Source: Candolleomyces eurysporus
Taxonomy: Eukaryota; Basidiomycota; Agaricomycetes; Agaricales; Psathyrellaceae
NCBI GenBank assembly: GCA_027579435.1
Contig: JANBPK010000850.1
Location: 100,305 to 164,304, forward strand
Direction of reading: 5' to 3'
Length of the DNA stretch: 64,000 bases
Below, piece after piece: positions 12,501 through 23,133 of the stretch. Numbering within the stretch: position 1 is the first letter of the stretch; every line of letters begins with the position of its first letter. Made by a program: the position numbers and the translations under genes. The notes under the pieces were generated by a model. That model was not told the DNA's origin. It saw only the letters and a program-made list of their open reading frames with translations, and made no database searches.

Positions 12501-13437
12501 GATAATCGAAGACACTATACTGACTATAAATGCGCAAAGGAATGGTCTTGCCGCTCAATGGCATTTTCACGGAAGTTTCAAGGAACTTGAAGTCACCATT
12601 GGCCACTGCGACAATGTACGTCGACATGGGAGGAGTATTCTCGAATTTGGTGATCTTCCATTTCTCTTCCGGCTTGAAAGACGCGGTAAGCTCCCTCACG
12701 TCTTCAGAAACGTCCGAGTTGGGCCCGAGTAATTCCTCAGAGGTAGCAGGCATATTGCTCAGGTTGGTAGTTCCGTCACGAGAGATCATAGTGATGCCAA
12801 AGGTCGCTTTGAGAAGAGGTTCATCCCAGCAGGGGAAGGCACGGCGGGCAGCAGTGGGCTGTTCATCGTTTGAGAGAGTGTAAAGTAAAGGTTCGCAGCA
12901 CTTACCTCGAACTGGGTAAGCGCGTAGCTCTTGCTCTTTCCGTCGTCCTCCCAGGAAGACTTGTAGTATCCCAACATGCTTCCAGTCAGTTCACCAGAGA
13001 AGTGAATCTTGATATCTCCTTTGGAGCCCGCAGGAAGCGGGCTTTCGAGCTGGAAGGATGCCCGTTCCTGGGTTTTATCGAAAGACCGGTCGGCAGGAGT
13101 TTGGCTGCCCTTGAGTGCATCGGAGTGGACGGTACTGTCGAGGGTTCAGTGGGATCTACTTGTCTCACGACGCAAACGAACTTACACCTTGCCCAAGTCA
13201 AGAGCGGTGGTGTTCAATGTAATAGACGAGGTTTCCTTCACGACATCGAAGCTATATGCTTGCTGTTTAGCGGATAATTTGCACGATTGAATGCACTACA
13301 TACCTAGCCCTGACAAAACCTTGGAAGGTCGATGCCTCAAGATCTGTCTTGATGACCACATCGTAGTGAGTAGGCTTGACATCGGTTGGAAGCCTGTAAT
13401 GGTCTGGGTTCTCTGTAGCAGGTGCGGGAGTGGCCAT
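9511..13437 (-). CDS. M1 zinc aminopeptidase (Aap1/Ape2 type), copy B
   Basis: Paralogue of copy A with the same exon plan, from MATPAPATEN at 13437 to GEWERRR at 9511. It has PCWDEP, MENWGLITGR, the HEVAHMW zinc site and the downstream Glu of LYLNEG. The 4-nt micro-exon is at 11825-11828. No frameshift or stop was found in the exons checked. The two splice donors flanking the zinc-site exon are weaker than in copy A: GTATGT has become GTCTGT near 12141, and GTGCGT has become GTCCGT near 12022. An open frame in phase extends about 125 codons upstream of the chosen ATG, but it is low-complexity and not conserved in frame in copy A. It is divergent from the intact dehydratase, 777 bp away. Confidence 0.88.
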
Positions 13438-14214
13438 GATGATATCTTGAAGATGCGAGCAGTAATGTCGTATCTGATGAAGTGCAGATAATCTGTTCTG
13501 GAATGGGGTCCGATTTCGATTATGTGTTCCACCAGTGACGAATGACCTGCCACGGGATTTGGCGGCCCATGCTGTTGCTCCATCATTGGCCTGTATGGTC
13601 AGTCTCCTATTCGCTGCATGGTAGCTGCTCGGCTGGCCACCATACCGTATGGCACCAACTCTGGTGGCACGAAGAGTCGCGGAGGCCCATAGGCTGGCCC
13701 CGGTGACGTGCATGAAGTTGTGGTTGGAATTTGCCCTGGGAATTTGCTTTGACGATGGCAAAAGCCTAAGTTTGCCGGCATCGCCGTTAAACGGGTCATT
13801 AATTTTTCGCAACCCCTCGGGAAGGATGATGGGTGGTTTTTATGACTGCCATCATCTCCTTGGTCCTACTTTCGTCCCGTTTGCACAAAAGACAAAGGGA
13901 ACAAGGGCGACGAACAGCTGTCACGCATTCGCGTCCTGTCACGAACGGCTGACTCTAATGACCGCGTCTCGTCACACCTCAAGCCGCAAACTTGTCCCGT
14001 CCGTACCCTCGACAGCCGATTCCGTACCGTCGATTAAGTTACGAAACGCGGTGTGGTTCCGTCACGCGGCTGTTCAGACTAGAGGCGGAACCGTGAATCG
14101 GATGCAATTTAGAAGATGACTCTTGGAAGCCACTGGAAACCCCGATAACGCAGGAAACGGCAACCGGAGAAAGAATATCTCTTTATAATATACCGCCACG
14201 ACATCCATTTGACA
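13438..14214. promoter_or_regulatory. Divergent promoter region between aminopeptidase copy B and L-serine dehydratase
   Basis: No conserved coding frame. It keeps the GTCACG cluster seen in the duplicate region (13920, 13938, degenerate at 13971, 14061). A TATAATATA stretch lies near 14185, upstream of the dehydratase ATG. Confidence 0.4.
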
Positions 14215-15564
14215 ATGTCTCTCGCAGGTGGCCTATTGACACTATGGACTGAAACCCCGCTCAAATACGCACACCAGATTTCTCGATCGCTCGGCGTAGA
14301 GGCCTACCTTAAGCTAGAGGTGCGGGTCTCATCGAATCCTGAACGTGTTCAGACTTCTGACACTTCTCTAACACTAGAATTTGCACCCTTCACACTCATT
14401 CAAGTACCGGGGAATCTCCCACTTTATCTTGCAGAAGCAAATTGAAATCGGTGACCATGCCCATTTCGTCATCGCGTCTGGTGGAAACGCAGGTTTGGCC
14501 GCGGCTTGTGCTGCCAGGAGGCTGAAATCACGGTGTACAGTGTACATCCCGGAAGGCGTTTCGCAGAGTACACTTCAGTTGCTGAAGAGTGAGGAAGCAG
14601 AGGTCGTAGTTGTTGGCGCATACTACGATGCCGCGTTAGCCGCTGCGAAAGAGTTCGTTGACGCAGAACCAGATTCGTGAGTTCTCTTTGAATTCTATAT
14701 GTCGACGACTTTTGAACAAACAATGCAGAGTCATGGTGCCTGCGTACAACGATCCACTGGTTTGGGAAGGTCACAGCTCCATGATCAGAGAGATTGACGA
14801 TGAGATCTCCAAAAAGCCTAGTGCAATCTTCTGCAGCGTAGGAGGGGCAGGATTGCTCGGTGGCATTCTAAAAGGATGCAAGGTTGTCGGATGGGAGGAC
14901 GGCAAGTTGCTTCCTGGTTGCTTAGAGTGTTGCTGACGACTTTGGTTTCACAGTCCCAATCGTAGCGTTGGAGACTATGGGCTCGGATTGCTTCTATCAT
15001 TCAATGTCCTTGAACAAGGGGCGTTTCAATGCTGAGAAAAAGGAGTTGCCGCCCACAGTCGAACTGGTCCATGACAAGGTCAACGACGTGTATCTCGCGC
15101 ATTTCAACAAGTTCGATTCAAAAGCGTCTGGGTCGTTGGGGGCCTCTGAACCGGCCGGGGCTGTAGTGAGAATGGCTTTAGACTGGCCAGGTGGGGTGAA
15201 ATGCGTCAGCGTACCAGATGGCATAAGCATGGAGACCCTGGCACTGTTCGCCAGTCAGTCGAATGTGTTTTAACGAGGAAGCTGTCTTGCTCACGCGCCT
15301 ATAGATGACCAGAAGATGATGGTGGAATTGTCCTGCTCTACCACCCTCGTTCCAGCATACCACCGAGCTCTCTTCAATAAACTCCTGCCTGGAGACTCTT
15401 CAGAAGAAGAGCGGACCGTCGTATTTATCGTCTGTGGGGGCTTCAAGGTTTCTTTATCCGACGCAGCGGAGTGTCAGAATCTCCTGGAGACCGACCCTCG
15501 AGGTAATGGGGAGACATGGACAGTGAAATGTGACGATGGAAGTCTGTTCACATTTGACAAATGA
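14215..15564 (+). CDS. L-serine/L-threonine dehydratase, PLP-dependent (intact copy)
   Basis: Deaminates serine (or threonine) to pyruvate (or 2-oxobutyrate) and ammonia with pyridoxal phosphate; cytosolic amino-acid catabolism. It begins MSLAGGLLTLWTETPLKYA. After an intron comes LHPSHSFKYRGISHF; the Schiff-base Lys is codon 14402-14404. Next are the phosphate-binding ASGGNAGLAAA, then FCSVGGAGLLGG, then GSLGASEP. The last exon contains CSTTLVPAYH and VVFIVCGGFKVSL. The intron at 14902-14953 has a GC donor (GCAAGT) and is required to join WED to VPIVALET. The product is about 330 residues, normal for the family. Decayed relatives lie on both sides (9042-9503 and 18874-19483). Confidence 0.9.
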
Positions 15565-15825
15565 CTCGAAAACCGTGAAATTTTGGGCCCCATTAAATAT
15601 AGAGATACAGGGCATTGGCACAGAAAGAACCTGATTAGATAGAGTATGTATGTAACTGGAAGCACCTCATGATCAGTAAGAGCTCTTCAAAGTGAAGCAC
15701 GGCGCATGCGACGTACCTATTGCCTATCTTCCTTCAGCCAACAAGGCTTGCTTGAGGTCACCGTTAAATCAACCAACCACATTCCCATGGCCACCGTCAC
15801 CAGAGAGAGCGAGAAAACGAGTTCC
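15565..15825. other. 3' flank of the dehydratase, partly duplicated at 19487-19600
   Basis: The first ~150 bp resemble the sequence after the dehydratase relic at 19483, up to the string GACGTACCTATTGC near 15713. That string recurs at the end of PET100 (19584-19597). So a short PET100-end-like scrap may be present. No gene is supported. Confidence 0.45.
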
Positions 15826-16498
15826 CTACCGAATCATAATCAGGACAAAAAGCGCAATCTCCGCTGCCCCTACCACAGCCGCAACCTGCAATACACTCCA
15901 TCCAGCCGTAACGAACGGGCGACCAAAAATCCGAGTGTTCGACTGTCCAACGGTCTGAACAGCTTCGTCAGAGAAGATGGCTTCTTTATGTCTGTCGGCG
16001 AAATCGTGTGTGGAGTGTCGGGCGCGGAAGAAGGCAATGATAAAGAGGAAGAAACCAAGTATTGCGAATAGGAGCCCGACTGGTAGTCATCCACGATTTG
16101 GAGACGGTGGGTAGGTACAGGGAGGTAAGAAGACCGGGGATGAACGGATGGGTAGGATGGGTAGGATGATGAATCGGTTAGCTGAAGGAGAAGAGTACAC
16201 CGACAGAAGAGAAAAGACGTACTATGATGGAACGCAGGATCAAATAGCCGTAGAATGGTTAGAGCATACCCGAGTGCACCAAGAGCCGTCCGACTGTACG
16301 CTCCATGAAACGTTCGCTGCCGAGCTCTAATCTCGACGAGTTCATTGATATCTGAGGCCTGGAAGAACGATTGTCGACGGTGACCTCTATCGAGTTTATC
16401 CACAGTTAGGAGGGAAAAGCGTTAGCTCTTTGCTATCCACGAGAACTGCTTGCTCACCGGTAAGTATGTGATTCCCCTCGATTGTGGACTCGCGGCAT
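15826..16498 (-). CDS. DUF202 domain membrane protein
   Basis: Small membrane protein of about 160 residues with unknown biochemical role. It starts at 16498 (MPRVHNRGESHTY). One intron joins to ASDINELVEIRARQRTFHG, then TRTALGALGYALTILRLFD. A second intron leads to IGLLFAILGFFLFIIAFFRA, then RIFGRPFVTAGW and a last hydrophobic helix ending MIR. Three membrane segments and the RxRTxxxxxRTALxxLG pattern are the DUF202 signature. Both introns join in phase. It lies between the intact dehydratase and the satellite, transcribed towards the dehydratase. The first exon is short and is the least certain part. Confidence 0.75.
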
Positions 16499-16872
16499 TT
16501 TGCGGCAGGGAGAGCAATATTAATGGCGTTAGAGCTAATAACTCGTCACCTTTGCCGTTCAGCGAGTCACCAGTAAGTGAGATGGCAATGGCGCCGTTAC
16601 CGCAGAAATAAGGCAATCCCTTGAAAGTCTGGGCGATCCAGGCAGGACTAAAGGTGATAAAGCAAGGCGCCTGTGAGGATCCAATCCGGATCGACAGCCC
16701 TGAGAAATAATCCGCTTCCGTTGAAGCTGAACCGGATCAACCCCAAGTCGCTTCAACAACCGCTGACGCTTATTTCTCTGTTCTCCTCTTATGATCCTCG
16801 AGCTATCCAACTCTAATTTTGAACGCTTTTCTCTTTCTATCGAAGCTATCCTACTACATGCTCATATAAAAA

Positions 16873-17900
16873 TTTAACGTGCTCTTGGTCGACAGTGCCA
16901 GCCATTGCTGGCCGGACAACTGCCTACAAGCCCGAGGCCCACGACAAGGGAGCACGAGGAAGGAGGCGCTCAGCGCGCCTCCCACCCACCTCGGGAAGGA
17001 GTCGGTGATCATCGGATTGAACGGCAGGAAGCTTGGCTATATCTACCCCCAGAGGCGGGATAGACATGTCAGTTTGCGCATGCACCGTCTCCTCACATCG
17101 AACTCAGGCCGGCTCTACGGCGACGACTCTTAGGAAGTCGGGTGGTCACTGGGAAACGGCCGGAAGCTTGGCTATATCTACCCCCAGAGGCGGGATAGAC
17201 ACGTCAGTCTGCGCAGGCGCCGCCCCCTCACACCCGACTGAGTACTCAGGTCTACTTTACGACTACTGGTACTACTATAGTGTTTAACGTGCTCTTGGTC
17301 GGTGTCGCCAGCGATTGCCGAACGACTACCTACAAGCCCGAGGCCCACGACAAGGGAGCACGAGGAAGGAAACGCGCTGGGCGACTTCCCACCCACCTCG
17401 GGAACGAGTCGGTGGTCATCGGATTGAACGGCAGGAAGCTTGGCTATATCTACCCCCAGAGGCGGGATAGACATGTCAGTTTGCGCATGCACCGTCTCCT
17501 CACACCGAACTCAGGTCGGCTCTTTGGCTACGACTCGGGAGTCGGGTGGTCACTGGGAAACGGCCGGAAGCTTGGCTATATCTACCCCANTAGGGGATAG
17601 ACACGCCAGTCTGCGCAGGCGCCGCCCCCTCACACCCGACTCTACTTAACGTGCTCTTGGTCGGCGCCGCCATCTTTTGTGGACGATCACCTAAGCCCGA
17701 GGCCCACGACAAGGGAGCACGAGGAAGGAAGCGCACGGGGCGCTTCCCGCCCACCTCGGGAAATTAACTACTTGTCGAGTCGGTGGTCACTGGGTACGAC
17801 AGGGAGCATGGCTATACCTACCCCCGAAGGCGGGGTAGTTACACCAGTTCCCGTGTCACCGCCCCTCGCACCCGACTCGACTCTACGACTACTACGACTA
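16873..17900. repeat. Three-unit satellite with internal hairpins
   Basis: Units begin at 16873, 17283 and 17646, each with TTAACGTGCTCTTGGTCG, and run about 410, 363 and 255 bp. Each holds one or two copies of a block around GCTTGGCTATATCTACCCCC (near 17031, 17168, 17435, 17572 and, varied, 17806). Unit 1 has an 8-bp hairpin (16962-16969 with 16975-16982). Unit 3 has the same hairpin with a G-C pair changed to A-T (17727-17734 with 17740-17747). Outer inverted pairs CGTGCTC/GAGCACG and CCCGAGG/CCTCGGG cross each other. Short open frames through the array are not protein-like. One N is at 17590. Confidence 0.8.
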
Positions 17901-18873
17901 TTACTACGACAAGCAAGCTATCGACTGCGATGTAAGTAACGTAACATTACAGAACGAGCGGCGAAGATATCATATCCGACGACATAATGAACAGCGGGTC
18001 CCCATCCTACACGCCACTCAGACGACAAGGATGCTGAACCACATCTACCGCGCAGGCTCGACGCGTCAGTGTCCGTCGACGACGAGCTCACGAAAGGTAT
18101 ACATACCTGACGCAGTGACGCCGCCTGAAAGGAGAGAGAGAGCGCTACTAGGCGGATTGTCGTTCGCGAAGGCGAGAACAGGCCACCAATCGTAGGCAGA
18201 GTAGAAAGCAGAAGACAAGAGAGAAGAGGGGATGGAGAAAAAAGCGAGAGGAGGGGACGGTCTTTATAGGCCAGCAGAGGTGGCTGGCGGGGTGCCAAAA
18301 ATAGGCCAAAACCACGCCCGTTAGCTAGAGACAAAGGAAAGGTCAGCCAACTAAGCTAGCTTGTGAATTTCAGAGGCGGAAGATGACGATGCTAGCATCA
18401 TCGTCGCTATTTTTGTGTTGTCGATCTGGCGGTCAGCCTCAACTGAAAGAGGGTTTCGCACTCGTTTGAGGGATCTGGGGTGCCCGCGTCGAGTGCTAGT
18501 GCTGGGCGAGGCCTGCAAACTTTGCTTTGAACAGAGTTAGCTCTTGGTTTCCAAGTATTCACGGACGGTTTATTCGGCGTGCAGTTCTGAGTCGACGTGA
18601 AAGACGATGTCATCCTCTTCCTTTCCGCCTGTTAATTGAATTTCGATCGATCCTTTGGGCTAGGCTTACCGAGCCTACTCGCCGGCCGACTACGAGCGAA
18701 CGCGTAATGCCAACGAGCGTCGTGTTAAGAAATGGTTTGGTAAATGAGAGGGCCAGTATCGTACGAAAGGTGGAGGTAATTCAGTGCCAGTGTATCCTTC
18801 AGATAGAGAGGTATTGTAACGAACAATCCAAAAATGAATGCCTTTTTGACGAGTCTTGTGGCTGGGTGGCTCG
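17901..18873. other. Stretch without a supported gene
   Basis: Contains a short CTACGA-type simple repeat (17875-17915) and a perfect 12-base palindrome GATGCTAGCATC at 18387-18398. A 68-codon open frame on the minus strand (18407-18613) shows no known domain. Very weak similarity to the middle of the dehydratase may extend left to about 18715. Confidence 0.5.
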
Positions 18874-19483
18874 AATAGCTTCTATCATTTGGTAACCTCG
18901 AGCAAAAGGGAATTCAACGCTGAGCAAAATAGCTTCCGCCGATAGTAACCAGTCGACCTGGACCGTGAAAAAGGCAACGACGTCTATCCCCACTTCCACA
19001 AGGATTCAAGAGTGTCTCTGTCGTTGGGTGCCGCTGGGACGTGATGAAGATTGGCCAGGCAGAGACGTCCAGTGACGTGCGTGACGCACCAGATGCTCTG
19101 GGAGCATGAAACCTGCGCTCTGTTCGCCAATAAGTTAGAGGCATTATCAAGGGGAAAATTGTCTTGCTAACGGGCCCATAGACGACCAGAGAATGCTGGT
19201 GTCCGAACCACACAACCGAGATATGTTGGTGGGGTCGACCTGTTCCATTATCATCGATCCAGCGTACCATGCTCTTCGCTCTGTCTCCGAAGAGTCTCGG
19301 GGTAGGGGCTATGGAAGAGAGATGGCTGCGTCTCAGGGTCCTTTCTATCCAAAGCAACGAAGCAGTAGAGCACCCGAGAAGCTTCTGGAGGCCGAACCTC
19401 GAGATAATGGAGAAACTTGGATAGTGAGAGAAATAGAAGCCACTTCACGTTCGATGAAGAACCCGGAAACCCGTGAATTTTGA
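18874..19483 (+). pseudogene. Decayed 3' fragment of L-serine dehydratase
   Basis: Matches the second half of the intact gene (from about 14990) base by base with many changes. Examples are TAGCTTCTATCATT, a version of AACGACGTCTATC, and the last-exon region GACGACCAGAGAATGCTGGT, still preceded by an intron-like CATAG. Indels and stops remove any continuous frame. The 5' half, including the PLP Lys exon, is absent. It lies directly downstream of the satellite and just before the 3' end of PET100, so it may mark the older position of the dehydratase. Confidence 0.8.
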
Positions 19484-19590
19484 GCGTAAAAATACAGGGT
19501 ACGGACACAGGGAGGACCTGATTAGTAGAGTACGTATTCAACTAGAGATATCTCAGTCAACTGCTTTCAATGAATTTCGCTGTGACGTAC

Positions 19591-19947
19591 CTATTGCTTG
19601 TTTTCCTCCTCGGCTAATCGAGCCGCCCGTTTGGCCAACCTCTCCGCCTTAATTCGCTCCAGCTCCTCTCGAACAGCGCTTTGGTTGGTTGGTAATGACT
19701 AGAGGGACAGAATTAGAGCCCTGTAGACGACGTTATAGACATATGTACCTGGACTGTTCGTTCCAAGGGAGGGAAGAGCCTGTTCCGATACTATGCTCGG
19801 TTAGTGCCAGACCCATCGTTGAATAGAGGTTCTTACCGGAATTACGTGGTCTCTATACCACTGCGGGTCTCCAAAGTGCACCAAGGCCGCAATGGGGACG
19901 AAAAGATAGAGAGAGAATTTGAATACCTCAAGATTGGGACCGCCCAT
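19591..19947 (-). CDS. PET100: Cytochrome c oxidase assembly factor PET100
   Basis: Small inner-membrane chaperone that helps assemble complex IV. Three exons give about 86 residues: MGGPNLEVFKFSLYLFVPIA, then HFGDPQWYRDHVIP, then after an intron YRNRLFPPLERTVQ. A final exon of charged helix ends AEEENKQ. The Pet100 family has this same plan: short N-terminus with LExFKF, one membrane segment, then a Lys/Arg/Glu-rich C-terminal helix. Start is the ATG at 19947. It is divergent from POLD2 with about 320 bp between them. Confidence 0.88.
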
Positions 19948-20266
19948 GGTTGTTGGTGACAGGAACCGGAAGCAAGCGACGCTGTTTGGATGACTTGGTT
20001 GGTGCCAAACAAATTAGCCTGGCTCTCAGTCTGGATCCTAGAGTCCATCGTTGGGCCATTTATTACGTGAAAGAAACTTTAAATACTTTGGACCACATAA
20101 TATAGCGGGCCAGACACTGTGTAGACCCAGCAGCAACTCGGACACGATTTGAGGGTCTTTCAGTCCACGTCCAAACTCTGCACAAATAACGCGACGCGTC
20201 GAAACTTTGATCGCGTTCAATTTGACCTGCAAGTCACTGCTCCCAGACTCAACGTCGATCTCTAGC
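19948..20266. promoter_or_regulatory. Divergent promoter region of PET100 and POLD2
   Basis: About 320 bp between two start codons that point apart. An antisense open frame here has no conserved motif. No specific binding site could be assigned. Confidence 0.4.
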
Positions 20267-22167
20267 ATGTCCACCCCTTCACAGAGGTCAGTTTCCCCAT
20301 CTCAATGCTACTAGAAGCTCAAAGCAGGCAGCAGTGCAACATCGACCCTATCCCGACCAGCCACGACTGTCCTTCCACCAACCGACACGACACCGTCATT
20401 TATCCTCGGTAGCTCCCATAAGTCGTACAAACACCAGTACTCGAACATATACTTCATAAGACTGCGTCTACTCAAAGAGGTCGTGGTCAAAAATGCTGAG
20501 CGCCGTTGGCGAAACCTAGCTGGTGAGCACGCTTTGAAAACGCCCAAACGACTCGTCTGCTCACCCTGTACACTGCTCGACAGAACACCCAACTCTAGTT
20601 CCCCGAGTACTCGAAGTGACAAAAGGGAAACTGTGTTACATTGTTGGAACCGTGTATATGGACATGCCATTGAAGCCTAATGTACTGGAAGACTTGGCCA
20701 GAGATGTGAGTGTTTATGGTGCACGAATACATACCATTTGGGTTGACCGCTTTGCTAGAATACAATACCCCCACCGCCACCCGTCCCGAAATTCTACTCG
20801 AGTGATGACCACACTATGCTCGAGGATGAATCCGGTCGTATACGATTAGTTGGAGAGCGTCTGAAGACTACACGGCTGGTTACTGGTGTGATCATTGGTG
20901 CTTTGGGAATGGAAACTCCAGGTGGCGAGTTTGAAGTGGTCGATATATGTAGCGCAAACTTCGCGCCGCAGGTATCTGCGGACAATGGTATGGAAGAGAT
21001 GTCCGTTGACAGTGAGTCTGCCACCTTTGTGGTTTGTGCATCAGGCTAAATCTTCGTTAGGCTCGGAATCAGACCCATGGGTTGGCGTTCTCTCGGGGCT
21101 GGAGGTCGGCTCTGAGGCATCATCAGACGCGCGGATACAGATGCTCATTGAATACTTGACGGCAGAGGGTGGGTTAGGAGAAGATCAGGTGCCTGCATCG
21201 CAGATCTCCAGACTCATAATCGCTGGTGATTCATTCGGTCCAATCAATATCCCTGGACGAGGAGACGGTACGCCTCAGGTGGAAGATAGAAAAGCAGTAA
21301 GTGTGGAAGTCGATTATGGCACAGTAAACTAAACTGATGTATAGAGACGAAATGCCCAAGACGCCGCTGCATTCTCCCCACATCCAATTTACAACCTTTC
21401 CAGCCACCTCCTAGACATTGGACGGACGATACCAGTTCATATTCTCCCCGGAGAGACAGACCCGTCTGGTGCCATACTACCTCAGCAACCTCTTCCACGA
21501 GCCATGTTCGGAGAGGTATCCAAATCACCATCCTTCGTCTGCGAACCGAACCCTACATACATCAGGATGGCCCCTGGCATCGTAGACGAGAAGACTCTTT
21601 CGGAGAAGGAAAGCGCTGCAAGGACATTACTCGTGCATTCCGGGCAACCTCTGAACGACATCTTCAAATACCTCCCTAATCGGCACAACTCCCGGCTGGC
21701 GATTCTCGAGTCGACACTAAAGTGGAGGCATCTGGCACCAACTGCTCCGGACACCCTATGGTGTCATCCTTATGTCGCGGAGGATCCCTTTATCATAAAT
21801 AACACGCCAGACATTTACGTTGTTGGAGGTCAGAGACGGTTCGGAACAAAGCTGGTCGAGAGCGAGGATGAAATGCAGAGAAAAATTCGATGTCGGATCG
21901 TCATGGTGCCAAACTTTGCTAGAACTGGGGTGCTAGTCTTGATTAATCTCCGGTCCCTGGAGGTGAAGTGTGTCAATTTCGGTGTGGACGGTATGACTGG
22001 TGGAGGAGGGGTTTTCGAAGATGGTACGCATATTCCCATCGCCTTTGCTATTCATATCTAACCTCCTTTTACTACCAGTCAAGGTGAAAGTACCGGCTCC
22101 AACACAAACTGTCATGGAACCGTTATCATCAGAGCAGCAAATGGGTGGAAGTCCTGGGCCGATGTAA
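20267..22167 (+). CDS. POLD2: DNA polymerase delta small subunit (POLD2/Cdc1/Pol31)
   Basis: Non-catalytic B-subunit of replicative DNA polymerase delta, nuclear. The N-terminal OB region reads FILGSSHKSYKHQYSN, then VTKGKLCYIVGTVYMDMPLK, then MLEDESGRIRLVGERL and TGVIIGALGMET. The inactive phosphoesterase domain includes LIIAGDSFG, IPVHILPGETDPS, LPQQPLPRAMF, APTAPDTLWCHPY and a late VLINLRSLEV. The first frame appears to stop at 22061. However, a 56-nt intron (GTACGC to ACCAG, with CTAAC) starting after FED continues in phase to an ending of SPGPM at 22167. The start at 20267 depends on a 45-nt first intron and is less certain. Convergent with SNF8, 51 bp apart. Confidence 0.92.
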
Positions 22168-22218
22168 TCGTGTTTGGTAGGCATGTCAATGTTGTAGTAT
22201 ACAGCGGTTTGCATTCAT

Positions 22219-22965
22219 TCAGACGTCCCACTTCATTACGGATGTCACCCAATAAGCCCGCCCTGATTGCTCGTCTTGATCGTCTAACCAACAGAGACCG
22301 TCCCTGAGAAGCATGTTCTCCAGAGCAGTACGGGCACGTTCGCGAGTCCACTGTTTCCTTTGGATGAGCATGTCCTCCACAATTCTTCCACCATGCTCCT
22401 GTGCGAGCGCCAGAATGGTCATTTGGTCGTCATCCAGTTCCTTCACTACACTCCTGACCATCTTTCTGCCTCCGATATCCACTACCTGGTATCCTGTCCC
22501 GAGAGGTTGGAGAGTCTTGATGCTCTGTACGATGTCGTCCTCGGTGATGGACCCATCACTAACACCTCGCAGCTTGCTAACCATCCGCAAGAGCTCCGAC
22601 ATTTCTATGAGCCCACCGTTCCTCTCCCGGGTGCTCACGCAAACGTCGACGATTTGAACACCCAGTTCGTACTGCCAGTCTCCCAAGCCTAGCAGCTCGG
22701 CCCACCAGCCCCCTTTACGGGGACCTGCGAGTGGGTCTACCCCGATGGATGTGCACATTTGCTGGAAAGCATGTCGAAAAGCGGGGTCGCTTTTGATCTT
22801 GTCGCGATGGGTGGATGCGAAGTGGGTGAGAGAGCTGCGGAACTGGGTTAATTGACTGTTGAGATGTGCAACTTGAGATTCGGATATTTCGTTTGAGAGT
22901 TGTTGAAACCGTTTGGTCGTTTGCTGCCTGTCAAAGGCTGCTAAGCCGACGCCTCTTCTATGCAT
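22219..22965 (-). CDS. SNF8: ESCRT-II subunit SNF8/VPS22
   Basis: Component of the ESCRT-II complex that sorts ubiquitinated cargo into multivesicular bodies; endosomal membrane. Single exon of 248 residues, typical for the family. It begins MHRRGVGLAAFDRQ and continues with a helical hairpin. Conserved winged-helix segments follow: FRHAFQQMCTSIGVDPLA, GLGDWQYELGVQIVDVC and GGLIEMSELLRMV. The C-terminal winged helix ends with GLCWLDDQ. Intronless, unlike most neighbours. It starts 168 bp from the HID1 start on the other strand. Confidence 0.95.
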   Translation of the reverse strand: MHRRGVGLAAFDRQQTTKRFQQLSNEISESQVAHLNSQLTQFRSSLTHFASTHRDKIKSDPAFRHAFQQMCTSIGVDPLAGPRKGGWWAELLGLGDWQYELGVQIVDVCVSTRERNGGLIEMSELLRMVSKLRGVSDGSITEDDIVQSIKTLQPLGTGYQVVDIGGRKMVRSVVKELDDDQMTILALAQEHGGRIVEDMLIQRKQWTRERARTALENMLLRDGLCWLDDQDEQSGRAYWVTSVMKWDV

Positions 22966-23133
22966 GGCGATGGGGGGTCATTGGGATTGGGAAGAGCCTC
23001 AGGTGGAGTAGCGACCTGTCACTGATCAACGGCGCCAATCACCCAGAAGCGTAAGTATGTGGCTGTGCGCCACGGCCCTCGATCTCCTGGCCGCGTAGTC
23101 GACGCTTCTTCCACAACTAGCGAGAACCCATAG

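Larger units (their letters stand above)
9504..14690. repeat. Right unit of the ~5.2 kb tandem duplication
   Basis: Partner of 4290-9503. It carries aminopeptidase copy B, the divergent upstream region and the 5' half of the intact dehydratase. Homology stops near 14690, where the dehydratase continues into its own third part. This side therefore keeps the ancestral arrangement. Confidence 0.85.

Noticed and set aside
17033..17754. Open frames of 80-106 codons across the satellite
   Set aside because: They simply repeat with the satellite units on both strands and contain no protein-like conservation.
16873..17900. CRISPR-like array
   Set aside because: Repeats are hundreds of bases long and variable, with no unique short spacers, and this is a fungal chromosome.
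18387..18398. 12-base palindrome as a mobile-element end
   Set aside because: No second copy or target-site duplication was seen nearby; too short to interpret.
18407..18613. Possible mobile-element gene fragment on the minus strand
   Set aside because: Only 68 codons, with no transposase, reverse transcriptase or gag motif and no terminal repeats found.
20038..20274. Minus-strand frame between PET100 and POLD2
   Set aside because: Antisense to the likely POLD2 5' end, no motif, and it occupies the divergent promoter.
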